A DNA stretch of 20,225 nucleotides from an uncultured Clostridia bacterium (GTDB lineage: Bacteria; Bacillota; Clostridia; TANB77; CAG-508), in NCBI GenBank assembly GCA_948560265.1, contig CAOXTD010000007.1, positions 58,697 to 78,921 on the forward strand, in the 5' to 3' direction. How positions within the stretch are numbered: position 1 is the stretch's first letter; each line of letters starts with the position of its first letter. Below the pieces are notes generated by a model, which saw nothing but the letters and a program-made list of their open reading frames with translations, did no database searches and was not told the DNA's origin. A program made the position numbers and the translations under genes. This document shows positions 1-7,849 of the stretch, in pieces.

Positions 1-875
1 CATATTGTATAGTTCCTTATGTAAGAGGAAGAGAAAGAAGTAGAGAGCCAAAAGATATTATAGAAGAAGTACGAACTTTAGCAAAACAAGGCTATAAAGA
101 GATTATGCTATTAGGGCAAAACGTAAATTCTTATTTAAGAGTAGAAAGAGAAAATCATATTCCTTTTGAAGAATATGAAGGAGTAAATTCTTTTGCCACA
201 TTACTTAGAGCAATTAATAAAATAGAGGGCATAGAAAGAATTCGCTTTATATCACCACACCCAAAGGACTTTACAGATGATGTAATAGAGGCAATTCGTG
301 ATTGTAATAAGGTATGCAAATTAGTTCATTTGCCTTTGCAGTCAGGAAGTACAGAAGTTTTGAAGGTAATGAATAGGAAATACACAAAAGAGCAATATTT
401 AACTTTAGTAGAAAAGATGAAGAAAACCATACCAAATTTAACACTTTCTACAGACATTATTGTAGGATTTCCAGGAGAGACTGAGGAAGATTTTGAAGAT
501 ACTTTGGATGTAGTACAAAAGGTAAACTATGAACAAGTATATATGTTTATATATTCTAGAAGAGTAGGAACGCCTGGTGATAAAATGGAAAATCAAATTC
601 CGGAAGAAATAAAACATGAACGTTTTGATAGACTAAAACAATTAGTAGAAAAACAAATTGCTATGAAAAATAAGGAGTATATAGGAACAATACAACAAGT
701 TTTAATAGAGGGCAAAAGCAAAACGAATGAAACAATGCTAACAGGCAGGACGGATTCTAATAAAGTAGTTGTATTAGAAGGAGAGGATAGCTTGATTGGA
801 AAAAATATTTCTTTAAAAATCGTTTCAGAACATATGTGGTATTTAAAAGGGGAAGTAGTAGAAGAATTGAATTAA
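1..875 (+). CDS. miaB: MiaB tRNA methylthiotransferase, 3' part
   Basis: C-terminal ~290 residues of MiaB, the radical-SAM enzyme that adds a 2-methylthio group to N6-isopentenyl-adenosine 37 of tRNAs. The first complete codon is at base 3 and the frame is open to the left edge, so the 5' end is missing. The first visible residues, YCIVPYVRGRERSR, contain the last cysteine of the radical-SAM CxxxCxxC cluster (bases 6-8) and the family's VRGRE motif. Also visible are LLGQNVNSY, HLPLQSGS and DIIVGFPGETEEDF, typical of methylthiotransferases. The last ~65 residues form the TRAM domain. The N-terminal UPF0004 domain lies outside the window. The next gene starts 13 bases downstream, so this is probably the first visible cistron of the mutS operon. 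The closest alternative is the paralogue MtaB, but VRGRERSR and the mutS linkage favour MiaB. Confidence 0.95.
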   Translation, partial: YCIVPYVRGRERSREPKDIIEEVRTLAKQGYKEIMLLGQNVNSYLRVERENHIPFEEYEGVNSFATLLRAINKIEGIERIRFISPHPKDFTDDVIEAIRDCNKVCKLVHLPLQSGSTEVLKVMNRKYTKEQYLTLVEKMKKTIPNLTLSTDIIVGFPGETEEDFEDTLDVVQKVNYEQVYMFIYSRRVGTPGDKMENQIPEEIKHERFDRLKQLVEKQIAMKNKEYIGTIQQVLIEGKSKTNETMLTGRTDSNKVVVLEGEDSLIGKNISLKIVSEHMWYLKGEVVEELN

Positions 876-888
876 AGGAGGAAATTTC

Positions 889-1638
889 ATGAAACAAATT
901 AGTCAAGAGGAATTTGAACAATATATACAAGATATTATAGATGGTAAAATGACGAGGAAAAGATTAGCGAGCGAACTAGAAACGGTAATGAGAACTATAA
1001 ATCATAGAATTATGGAATTAGAAGGAAAAAATCCTGCTTTATATCAGGCATTTATACAAAAGTTTCCGTATACTCCTAAAGAAATCAAATTAGATGTAGA
1101 AGCATTAGCTATTAAAGTAATTAATAATGGAATAGAACAAACAGCAAGGGACATTGGAATATCTACTAGAAGTATAGCAAGGAAAATAAAGCAGCTAGAA
1201 ACAATTAATCCAGAATTACTTCAACTATATGAAGATAGAAATGGTAAAATGAGTGATGAAGAAAGAAAACTATTTATGTCAAGGGTAAGAAGAATAGAAG
1301 AAGAAAAAGGAATAGCTGTTTTAGAAAGACAAGAATTAGTAGAAAAAGAAGAAAGCATTAGACAATCTTTGACAAAATTTGAGGAGCTATTAGCAACAGG
1401 TATGGACAAGAATATAGCAGCACGTAAATTAGGATACAGTGACTATGCAGCGGTATGGAAAAAGCAAAAAGAATTAGAAAGAATAAGGCAAGAAAGAAAA
1501 GCAGCTAGTGCAAAAACAACAGGGCAAAGAGAAGTGGAATTTAGAAAAAGTATGAAAGTAGATGTAAGTAAGAAAGATGCTCAGAGACAAGATAGTACAG
1601 AAGTAAAAGAAAGAAGAAGTGGAAGAGAAAAGGAGTAA
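889..1638 (+). CDS. Hypothetical protein with repeated helix-turn-helix-like units
   Basis: A 249-aa soluble protein of unknown function between miaB and mutS. A perfect AAAGGAGG precedes the ATG. Two homologous segments repeat with a 59-residue period: residues 35-53 (R.I..RI..LE..NP.L.Q) align with residues 94-112 (same pattern), each preceded by a helix-turn-helix-like stretch (residues ~20-44 and ~81-103, the second being TARDIGISTRSIARKIKQLE). A third, more divergent unit around residues 165-195 (IAARKLGYSDYAAVWKKQKEL) also looks like a helix-turn-helix. The remaining C-terminus (~50 residues) is strongly basic and charged and probably disordered. The protein is likely to bind nucleic acid; no target is known. 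The stop lies 5 bases before the mutS ATG, and its last codons overlap the mutS ribosome binding site, which suggests translational coupling. I do not recognise a named family. Confidence 0.8.
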   Translation: MKQISQEEFEQYIQDIIDGKMTRKRLASELETVMRTINHRIMELEGKNPALYQAFIQKFPYTPKEIKLDVEALAIKVINNGIEQTARDIGISTRSIARKIKQLETINPELLQLYEDRNGKMSDEERKLFMSRVRRIEEEKGIAVLERQELVEKEESIRQSLTKFEELLATGMDKNIAARKLGYSDYAAVWKKQKELERIRQERKAASAKTTGQREVEFRKSMKVDVSKKDAQRQDSTEVKERRSGREKE

Positions 1639-1643
1639 TAAAC

Positions 1644-4256
1644 ATGGCAGAATATTCACCAGCAATGCAAGTATATTTAGATAATAAAGAAGAATATAAA
1701 GATTGCATCTTATTTTATCGTTTAGGTGACTTTTATGAAATGTTTTTTGATGATGCAATTACTGTATCACGCGAATTAGAACTAACTCTAACAGGAAAAG
1801 ATTGTGGACAAGAAGAAAGAGCACCTATGTGTGGTGTTCCTTATCATGCTGCTGAAACATATATTGCTAAACTGATTGAAAAAGGGTATAAAGTTGCCAT
1901 TTGTGAACAACTGGAAGATCCAAAAACAGCAAAAGGTATTGTCAAAAGAGGCGTTATTCGTGTGGTAACACCAGGAACTGTCATGGAGTCAAATTTGCTA
2001 GAAGAAAAGAAAAACAACTATATCATGTCTATTTATAAAAGTGGAGTATATTATGGAGTGGCAGTATGTGACTTGACAACAGGTGATTTTAGAACAACAC
2101 AAATAAAAGAGCAAAACAACTTTGCTACTTTACTAGATGAAGTTGCAAGATACTCTCCTGCTGAAATTATTGTCAATGATATGATGTATAGCTCTACAGA
2201 AGAGATAGATAAAATTAAGGAAAGATTTTCAGCATATTTTTCATTACTTACACCAGAAAAATTTGATACAGACTATGAAGTGTTTGAACTAAAATATGAT
2301 GTAGTAGATGAAGCAGAAAAAGAAATAAAAGGTTTAAAAGAGCAATTATTAAGTGTAGCAGCGAGTAATGGACTTTTTAGTTATCTAAGAGATACGCAAA
2401 AAAATGATTTAGAGTATATTCATAAGATTACTTTATACAGCACTACTCATTATATGAATTTAGACACCAATGCCAGAAGAAACTTAGAGATTACAGAAAA
2501 ACTAAGAGATAAAAGCAAAAAGGGAACCTTATTATGGGTATTAGACAAAACGTCGACTTCTATGGGAGGAAGACTACTTCGTAGGTGGCTGAATGATCCA
2601 TTAATAGATGTGGCAAGAATTAATGAAAGACTAGAAGCAGTGAAAGAACTAAAGGAAGATATTATCCTAAGAGGAGATTTAATCGACAGCATGAAAAAAG
2701 TTTACGACATTGAAAGACTAGCAGGAAAAATCTCTTATGGAAGTGCAACTGGTAGAGATTTAGTATCTTTAAAGAATTCTGCAAAACAATTACCAGATGT
2801 TAAAGCAAATTTAGCAAAAGCAAAATCTCCAATGCTAAAGCAATTATATGAAAATTTAGATATTCTAGAGGATATTCACGAAATTATAGATCATTCTATA
2901 GTAGATGATCCACCAATTAGTGTAAAAGAAGGAAATTTAATCAAATTAGGATATGACGAAGAAATTGACCATTTAAAAGAAGCAACAACAAATGGAAAAA
3001 ATTGGGTCATAGAAATTGAAACAAAAGAAAGAGAAGAAACTGGAATTAAGGGACTAAAAATTGGATTTAATAAAGTATTTGGCTATTTTATTGAAGTAAC
3101 AAAATCTAATTTATCTATGGTACCAGAAAGATATATTCGTAAACAAACTTTAGCAAATTGTGAAAGATATATTACAGAAGAACTAAAAAAAGTAGAAAAT
3201 GAAATTCTAGGAGCAGAAGAAAAGGTTATTACATTAGAATATAACGCATTTTGCCAAATTCGTGACCAGATTGAAGCACAAATTGACAGAGTACAAAGAG
3301 CAGCGAGTACCATTGCAACATTAGATGTATTAACTTCTTTTGCAACAGTAGCTGATGATATGAATTATGTCATGCCAATTGTAGACAATAGCGGAGCAAT
3401 GGATATTAAAAATGGACGCCATCCTGTAATTGAGAAAATCCTCCCTACTGGAAGCTTTGTAGAAAATGATACTTACCTAGACAAGGGAGACAATCGATTA
3501 GCAATTATTACAGGACCAAACATGGCGGGTAAATCTACTTATATGAGGCAAGTAGCATTAATCACATTAATGGCTCAATGTGGAAGCTTTGTTCCTGCTT
3601 CGTATGCTAAAATTGGGGTAGTAGATAAAATTTTCACAAGAGTAGGTGCATCAGACGACTTGAGTATGGGACAAAGTACATTCATGGTAGAGATGATGGA
3701 AGTAGCATCGATTTTAAAAGAAGCTACAGCCAACAGCTTAGTTATACTAGATGAAATAGGAAGAGGAACATCAACTTATGATGGACTTTCCATTGCTTGG
3801 GCAGTAGCAGAATACATATCAGATAAAGAAAAATGTGGTGCAAAAACTTTATTTGCAACTCACTATCATGAATTAATTTCGTTAGAAGATAAACTAGAAG
3901 GAGTAAAGAACTATTCTATTGCAGTTAAGGAAAAAGGAGAAGACATTATCTTCCTAAGAAAGATTGTAGCAGGTGGAACAGACGAAAGCTATGGTGTACA
4001 TGTTGCAAAATTGGCAGGAGTTCCACAAGCAGTATCTAAGCGCGCAATAGAGATACTAAAATCTTTAGAAAGAAAAAGTGTTTTAGGAGATAAGGCTCAA
4101 GAAAAAGAAAACAAAAAAATAGCAGCAGGACAACTAGATATGTATAACTATAAATTAGCAGAGCTAGCTCATGAATTGGACAAAGTAAATGTAGATGAGC
4201 TAACACCAATCGAAGCTTTAAACATTTTAGTCAACATGAAAGAAAAAATGAAGTAG
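1644..4256 (+). CDS. mutS: DNA mismatch repair protein MutS
   Basis: Full-length MutS (870 aa, normal for bacterial MutS1), the dimeric ATPase clamp that recognises mispairs and small loops. The mismatch-reading Phe-x-Glu motif is GDFYEMF (F30, E32). The connector, lever and clamp domains fill the middle. The ATPase has Walker A GPNMAGKST (residues 624-632), Walker B LDEIGRGTSTYDG (about 702-714) and the FATHYHEL switch region. Near the C-terminus, QLDMY fits a beta-clamp binding motif of the QLxLF type and is followed by the conserved TPIEALNIL segment. The start is preceded by AAGGAG at 8-base spacing inside the end of the previous gene. In many Firmicutes mutL follows directly; here it does not, so the partner must be encoded elsewhere or be absent. 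Confidence 0.98.
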   Translation: MAEYSPAMQVYLDNKEEYKDCILFYRLGDFYEMFFDDAITVSRELELTLTGKDCGQEERAPMCGVPYHAAETYIAKLIEKGYKVAICEQLEDPKTAKGIVKRGVIRVVTPGTVMESNLLEEKKNNYIMSIYKSGVYYGVAVCDLTTGDFRTTQIKEQNNFATLLDEVARYSPAEIIVNDMMYSSTEEIDKIKERFSAYFSLLTPEKFDTDYEVFELKYDVVDEAEKEIKGLKEQLLSVAASNGLFSYLRDTQKNDLEYIHKITLYSTTHYMNLDTNARRNLEITEKLRDKSKKGTLLWVLDKTSTSMGGRLLRRWLNDPLIDVARINERLEAVKELKEDIILRGDLIDSMKKVYDIERLAGKISYGSATGRDLVSLKNSAKQLPDVKANLAKAKSPMLKQLYENLDILEDIHEIIDHSIVDDPPISVKEGNLIKLGYDEEIDHLKEATTNGKNWVIEIETKEREETGIKGLKIGFNKVFGYFIEVTKSNLSMVPERYIRKQTLANCERYITEELKKVENEILGAEEKVITLEYNAFCQIRDQIEAQIDRVQRAASTIATLDVLTSFATVADDMNYVMPIVDNSGAMDIKNGRHPVIEKILPTGSFVENDTYLDKGDNRLAIITGPNMAGKSTYMRQVALITLMAQCGSFVPASYAKIGVVDKIFTRVGASDDLSMGQSTFMVEMMEVASILKEATANSLVILDEIGRGTSTYDGLSIAWAVAEYISDKEKCGAKTLFATHYHELISLEDKLEGVKNYSIAVKEKGEDIIFLRKIVAGGTDESYGVHVAKLAGVPQAVSKRAIEILKSLERKSVLGDKAQEKENKKIAAGQLDMYNYKLAELAHELDKVNVDELTPIEALNILVNMKEKMK

Positions 4257-4312
4257 TCAATTTTTATGATGGGAATATTATATAAATTTAAGTAACAAAG
4301 GAGAAGTAGAAA

Positions 4313-5020
4313 ATGGAATATTTAGTAGTAATAGGAATTTGTATAATATTTTTAGTCATTTTAAAATTTGCATGGAATATTAAAATTAGTGACATTAAAA
4401 AAGTAAAGAACATAGGGTATGATAAAGAGCTAAATGAAATTACCAATAAGTTACCTGAAAACAAAGAGATTTGTAAATACTTATTAAAGAAACTAAAAAA
4501 TGAAAAAGTGCAATTAAAAGAAAGTCAAAACAAGGATAATAAAACTAGTTTATACATTGCATTAAGCAATTCTATTTTAATAGCAAATATCAGTGATACT
4601 TTTACAAGAGTACAAACAATGGCTCACGAGTGTTTACACTCTATTCAGAACAGAAAAACATTGCTTTTCAATTTCTTTTATTCTAACATTTATTTTATTT
4701 ATTTTTTGTGTATTTGCATTTTGTCATTACTAAGACTAAATGAACATGGAATGATACATTTATTTATTCTTACGATACTAGGTGCTATTTACTATGCTAT
4801 TCGCAGTTATATAGAAATGGATGCCATGATAAAAGCAAAACCATTAGCAAAAGAATATATGGAAGAACAAAAAGTATTAACAATAGAAGAACAAAACAAA
4901 GTACTAGAAAATTATGAGGTTATTAACGACATTGCCATTAAAATGACGAACTATACTTTGATTATCAATTGCACAGCTAAAGTTATTATTTATACACTAA
5001 TTTTAAGTATATTTCATTAA
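4313..5020 (+). CDS. Membrane protein with HExxH metallopeptidase motif (YugP-like)
   Basis: A 235-aa protein with an N-terminal membrane helix (residues ~3-21), two more hydrophobic helices after residue ~118 and one at the C-terminus. Residues 105-109 are HECLH, a zinc-binding HExxH motif in the context AHECLHSIQ, which resembles AHEVGHAIQ of the YugP-type neutral zinc metallopeptidases (Pfam Zn_peptidase_2). Further on, IEMDA resembles the VEFDAS motif that follows in that family and could supply a third ligand. Overall similarity to YugP is loose, so the family call is an inference. The start is supported by AAAGGAG upstream. It lies 56 bases after mutS with no terminator between, so it is probably the last gene of the miaB-mutS operon, which is closed by the hairpin at 5045-5079. 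Confidence 0.75.
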   Translation: MEYLVVIGICIIFLVILKFAWNIKISDIKKVKNIGYDKELNEITNKLPENKEICKYLLKKLKNEKVQLKESQNKDNKTSLYIALSNSILIANISDTFTRVQTMAHECLHSIQNRKTLLFNFFYSNIYFIYFLCICILSLLRLNEHGMIHLFILTILGAIYYAIRSYIEMDAMIKAKPLAKEYMEEQKVLTIEEQNKVLENYEVINDIAIKMTNYTLIINCTAKVIIYTLILSIFH

Positions 5021-5044
5021 TGGAAAGTTTATAAAAAGTAAAAG

Positions 5045-5079
5045 ATACATTGCAGATAGAAAATGCAATGTATTTTTTT
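5045..5079 (+). terminator. Intrinsic terminator of the miaB-mutS operon
   Basis: Perfect 10-bp stem ATACATTGCA (5045-5054) / TGCAATGTAT (5064-5073), 9-base loop, then a run of seven T. It ends on the stop codon of the convergent XRE gene. Confidence 0.9.
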
Positions 5080-5314
5080 ATTCTGAAATTACTTCGTCAA
5101 AAAGTGAATTATCGAAGAAAGTTTTTAGAGAAATATTAAAAGCTTCGCAAATATGTAACATAGTATCCATTCGTAAATTCTTAGTATCATTTTTCATAAA
5201 ATCACAAATAGTAGGTAGCGAAACACCAGCAGCTTTAGATAAGTCGAAAAGCTTCATATTATGTTCTTTTAATAATTGATTTATTCTTTGTCTTGTAGCA
5301 TCGGCAAGCTGCAT
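5078..5314 (-). CDS. Small XRE-family transcriptional regulator
   Basis: A 78-aa single-domain Cro/cI-type helix-turn-helix protein. Residues ~8-68 cover the five-helix XRE fold: RINQLLKEHNMKLFDLSKAAG, then SLPTICDFMKND as turn and recognition helix, then RMDTMLHICEAFNISLKTFF. There is no ligand-binding or peptidase domain. The start has AGAGGTGG at normal spacing and an extended -10 promoter 41 bases upstream. It is divergent from the large pilin-like surface protein, and two near-identical 18-bp palindromes occupy the shared intergenic region. It is therefore the obvious candidate to control that gene, although the pairing is inferred from position only. Confidence 0.88.
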   Translation of the reverse strand: MQLADATRQRINQLLKEHNMKLFDLSKAAGVSLPTICDFMKNDTKNLRMDTMLHICEAFNISLKTFFDNSLFDEVISE

Positions 5315-5354
5315 AGTACCACCTCTTTTTTTAAAACTAAAAATAATTTATAAA

Positions 5355-5363
5355 ATTATATCA
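5355..5363 (-). promoter_or_regulatory. Extended -10 promoter of the XRE gene
   Basis: On the minus strand this reads TGATATAAT, a perfect extended -10 element. The start point would be near 5348, giving a leader of ~34 bases. No good -35 is seen, which is normal for extended -10 promoters. Confidence 0.65.
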
Positions 5364-5410
5364 AAGCAAAAGACAGTACCACTAAGGAAAAACTCAATAA
5401 AAACAAAAAA

Positions 5411-5428
5411 ATTAAGAAATTCCTTAAT
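5411..5428. promoter_or_regulatory. Palindromic operator candidate, upstream copy
   Basis: ATTAAGAAATTCCTTAAT differs from the perfect palindrome at 5466-5483 by one base. The two centres are 55 bp apart, about five helical turns, so bound dimers would sit on roughly the same DNA face. Likely target of the adjacent XRE regulator (inference). Confidence 0.6.
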
Positions 5429-5465
5429 AAAACTATTGCGAGATAAAACAAAATGTGATATTTTA

Positions 5466-5483
5466 ATTAAGGAATTCCTTAAT
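5466..5483. promoter_or_regulatory. Palindromic operator candidate, promoter-proximal copy
   Basis: ATTAAGGAATTCCTTAAT is a perfect 18-bp inverted repeat. It lies just upstream of the probable -10 of the surface-protein gene, where a bound repressor would block RNA polymerase. Confidence 0.65.
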
Positions 5484-5486
5484 ATG

Positions 5487-5492
5487 TATTAT
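5487..5492 (+). promoter_or_regulatory. Possible -10 box of the surface-protein gene
   Basis: TATTAT lies 38 bases before the chosen ATG, with the palindrome filling the expected -35 to -10 spacer. The -35 position has no good match to TTGACA, so the promoter may be weak or dependent on an activator. Tentative. Confidence 0.4.
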
Positions 5493-5530
5493 ATAAAAAA
5501 TTTAATTAACGAATGAGAAGGAGAAAAATT

Positions 5531-7276
5531 ATGAAAAAAGTAGAAGACAATAAAGGTATAACATTAGTAGCTTTGGTTGTAACAATAGTCGTACTTTTAA
5601 TTTTAGCAGGTATTACAATTACTTATGTTATGGGAGATAATAGTGTATTCAATAGAGCATCAGAAGCAAAACTAAAAACAGATATAGCAAATTGGAAAGA
5701 AAAATTAGAAATGGCAAAAAGTTCAGTTATTATAGACGGACTTGGAGCTTTTAATCCAGATAAGTATTTTGAATATCTACAAGAACAAGGTATTATTAAA
5801 GATAAAGAAACAGATGTAGTGGATAATGAAGATGGAACTTATGATGTAATAACAAAGCCAGGCTATATATTTCAAATAGAATTGGTGCCTTCAAAAGAAA
5901 ATCCAACAGATGCAGAAATAGAGTATATAGGACAGTCAGGAAAAATGGCACCAATCATAAAAAGAATAAAAGTTAGTAGTACACAAACTAGTATAACAGC
6001 AAAAGCAATAATAACAGGTCTAGGAAATGGTACTGTAACGTATTACTATAAGCCAGCAGAGGCAGAAGATAGTAGTTACCAAGAAATAACCAATATAAAT
6101 AGTGAAACAGGAGCAACTCAAGAAACGGAAATTACAGCGGGTGAGAAATATATGATAAAAGTAGTTGCGAAAAATGAAATAGGAGAAGTAACTAAAACAG
6201 TAGAAGTAACAGCTACAAAAATATTAGTAGAAAGTATTACTCTAAATAAAACAAAAACAACAGTAGCGATTGGAAAAACGCTTGCTTTAACAGCAACCAT
6301 AAAACCAGATGACGCAACCAACAAAACAGTCCAATGGAAGAGTAGCAATGAAGATATAGCAACGGTAAGTGATGAAGGTGTAATAACAGGAAAAACCGAA
6401 GGTCAAGCAACAATCACGGCAGCTGCAACAGATGGAAGTGAAGTCAAAGCAACTTGTAATATAACAGTAATGGATGAAAATACAGCAACATGGGAAGAAA
6501 TTAATCAAATGGCAAAAGAAATAGCAAATGATGAAAGTATTACAAATGACTCTTCACAAGCAACAGTAATCATAGAGGGAGAAAGTAAAACAATAAAAGT
6601 AGGAGAAGTTTATAAAGTAAAATATGGAACGGAAGAGAGAAGAGTAAGAGTATTAGGATTTAAACACGACGATTTAGTAGATACAGAAGTATATGGAGGA
6701 AGTCATAGTAAAGCAAGTATTAGTTTTGAGTTTTTAGATATGATATCAGGGATGACATATCTAAAAATGAACCCTAGTAGAACAGGTGCAGGAGGATGGG
6801 GAAACACCCAAATGAGAAAAGACCTAAATGGATATACAACAAATAGCGCAACACAAAGTAAAGCAATTGGAGGAATGGGAGCAAACTTAAGTAATAAAAA
6901 TTATATCAAACAAGTAACGAAAAAATACATTGCAACATATAATAGTGCAGGTAGTATAACCGCATGTAATGATTACTTATGGTTATTAGCGTCAAGTGAA
7001 GTAGTAAATAACGGATATCAAAGTGGAGCATATGGATATTGTATAGGAAGCGAAGGAAGTCAATACAAATATTATCAAGGAGTAACAGAAAAGTATAACG
7101 CAAACAGTTCAAGACGTATTAAATACCGTGGCAATGGCGATGCATATAATTGGTGGCTCCGTTCACCTGTTGCACAATATAATCCTCGCTTCGTCTGCAT
7201 CGATGTTCTTGGTTGTGAGAGTCTGATGTTTTGGGCAGATTCTACTTGCGGTGTAGCCCCAGGTTTCTGCATCTAA
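5531..7276 (+). CDS. Pilin-leader surface protein with Ig-like domains and lectin-like variable C-terminus
   Basis: The ATG at 5531 has AAGGAG (5518-5523) at 7-base spacing. The in-frame ATG at 5513 lies upstream of that site and is not used, giving 581 aa. Residues ~8-30 (KGITLVALVVTIVVLLILAG) form a class III prepilin-type signal with the usual Glu at mature position 5 replaced by Ala. Then follow a pilin-like helix, an Fn3-like region (~140-230), a bacterial Ig-like Big_2 domain (~231-316, ESITLNKTKTTVAIGKTL to CNITV), and a DUF6273-type domain to the end. That last domain contains DYLWLLASSE, NWWLRSP and GVAPGFCI, motifs of a C-type-lectin-like fold. From base ~7115 the codons switch from A-rich to C/G/T-rich, as expected for a DGR variable region. 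Probable cell-surface adhesin or receptor; ligand unknown. Palindromes and a divergent XRE gene suggest regulated expression. Confidence 0.85.
   Translation: MKKVEDNKGITLVALVVTIVVLLILAGITITYVMGDNSVFNRASEAKLKTDIANWKEKLEMAKSSVIIDGLGAFNPDKYFEYLQEQGIIKDKETDVVDNEDGTYDVITKPGYIFQIELVPSKENPTDAEIEYIGQSGKMAPIIKRIKVSSTQTSITAKAIITGLGNGTVTYYYKPAEAEDSSYQEITNINSETGATQETEITAGEKYMIKVVAKNEIGEVTKTVEVTATKILVESITLNKTKTTVAIGKTLALTATIKPDDATNKTVQWKSSNEDIATVSDEGVITGKTEGQATITAAATDGSEVKATCNITVMDENTATWEEINQMAKEIANDESITNDSSQATVIIEGESKTIKVGEVYKVKYGTEERRVRVLGFKHDDLVDTEVYGGSHSKASISFEFLDMISGMTYLKMNPSRTGAGGWGNTQMRKDLNGYTTNSATQSKAIGGMGANLSNKNYIKQVTKKYIATYNSAGSITACNDYLWLLASSEVVNNGYQSGAYGYCIGSEGSQYKYYQGVTEKYNANSSRRIKYRGNGDAYNWWLRSPVAQYNPRFVCIDVLGCESLMFWADSTCGVAPGFCI
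7115..7276 (+). other. Candidate variable region (VR) of a diversity-generating retroelement
   Basis: At the 3' end of the surface-protein gene, codon use changes within a few bases: arginine goes from AGA (7112) to CGT (7115), followed by CTC, CGC, TTC, GTC, ATC and CTG codons rare elsewhere in the gene. Adenine is 25 of 60 bases at 7021-7080 but 8 of 60 at 7201-7260. In the core (7169-7249), 20 of 27 codons end in T or C, as expected if AAY codons of a template repeat were randomised at their adenines. The end (GGT GTA GCC CCA GGT TTC TGC ATC) is GC-rich like an initiation-of-mutagenic-homing site. No template repeat or reverse transcriptase was found in the window, so this remains a strong inference. 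Confidence 0.65.
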
Positions 7277-7314
7277 CATTAAAATAAAAGGAAATGAAAA
7301 TCTAACGTATAATA

Positions 7315-7360
7315 AAAAAATATATCACTCTTGCTTTTAGCTGATTGTGATATATTTTTT
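7315..7360. terminator. Bidirectional terminator between convergent genes
   Basis: Perfect 14-bp stem AAAAAATATATCAC (7315-7328) / GTGATATATTTTTT (7347-7360) with an 18-base loop. A-run on the left and T-run on the right let it stop both the surface-protein transcript and the minus-strand zinc-ribbon gene. Confidence 0.88.
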
Positions 7361-7382
7361 CGGTTTACTTTAATTTTTCTTT

Positions 7383-7757
7383 TTAATCTAAATTTTGTAT
7401 ACTAATGATTTTAGGTTTTGCTGTAATCATTCCCATTGCTACTTTAAAAAGTACTTTCACATTTGGGTGTTGTGAAGTTATTTCTACTTCTCCTCCACCA
7501 TTTCCACCCATGACATTAAAGTCTACACGGTGTTTTCCAACAGTAGTTGTAATTGTCATTTCTTCACCTACTCCTAAAGAACCCACTAAATTATTGTCCA
7601 AAAATACTTTTGTTGGCACTAGCGCTGCTGCAAGTGATCCTTCTCTTCTAAAAACAATACTTGCTGTACTAGCTGTTCCTCCTTCTATTGTTGCTCCACA
7701 CTTATTACAAAATTTAGCAGTGTTATCTACTTCTGCTCCGCATTTATTACAAAACAT
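7383..7757 (-). CDS. Zinc-ribbon protein with beta-rich C-terminal domain
   Basis: A 124-aa protein. The N-terminus has two FCNKCGA repeats giving CxxC at residues 3-6 and CxxC at 17-20, a four-cysteine zinc ribbon. After a short linker, residues ~34-124 are beta-rich (PTKVFLDNNLVGSLGVGEEMT, GKHRVDF), resembling PEGA-like or DUF2846-like domains that often follow zinc ribbons in Firmicutes. There is no signal peptide or membrane helix. AAAGGAG precedes the start. It follows the ABC-F gene by 92 bases on the same strand and ends at the bidirectional terminator. The function is unknown. Confidence 0.75.
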   Translation of the reverse strand: MFCNKCGAEVDNTAKFCNKCGATIEGGTASTASIVFRREGSLAAALVPTKVFLDNNLVGSLGVGEEMTITTTVGKHRVDFNVMGGNGGGEVEITSQHPNVKVLFKVAMGMITAKPKIISIQNLD

Positions 7758-7849
7758 TTTTTATTTTCTCCTTTTACTATTTTTATTTTTCTAACGGGGT
7801 CACATTTTTCCCTTTGTATTTCTCTAGTAACAAACTATGTCCCTACAAA

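Noticed and set aside
5513..5530. Upstream ATG start for the surface protein (MRRRKI...)
   Set aside because: AAGGAG at 5518-5523 lies inside this extension and fits the ATG at 5531; the pilin leader also begins properly from there.
7075..7272. 65-aa minus-strand frame opposite the variable region
   Set aside because: No ribosome binding site; it arises because the low-A region lacks stop codons on the other strand.
7405..7794. 129-aa plus-strand frame
   Set aside because: Shadow of the zinc-ribbon gene, whose CxxC repeats and ribosome binding site are on the minus strand.
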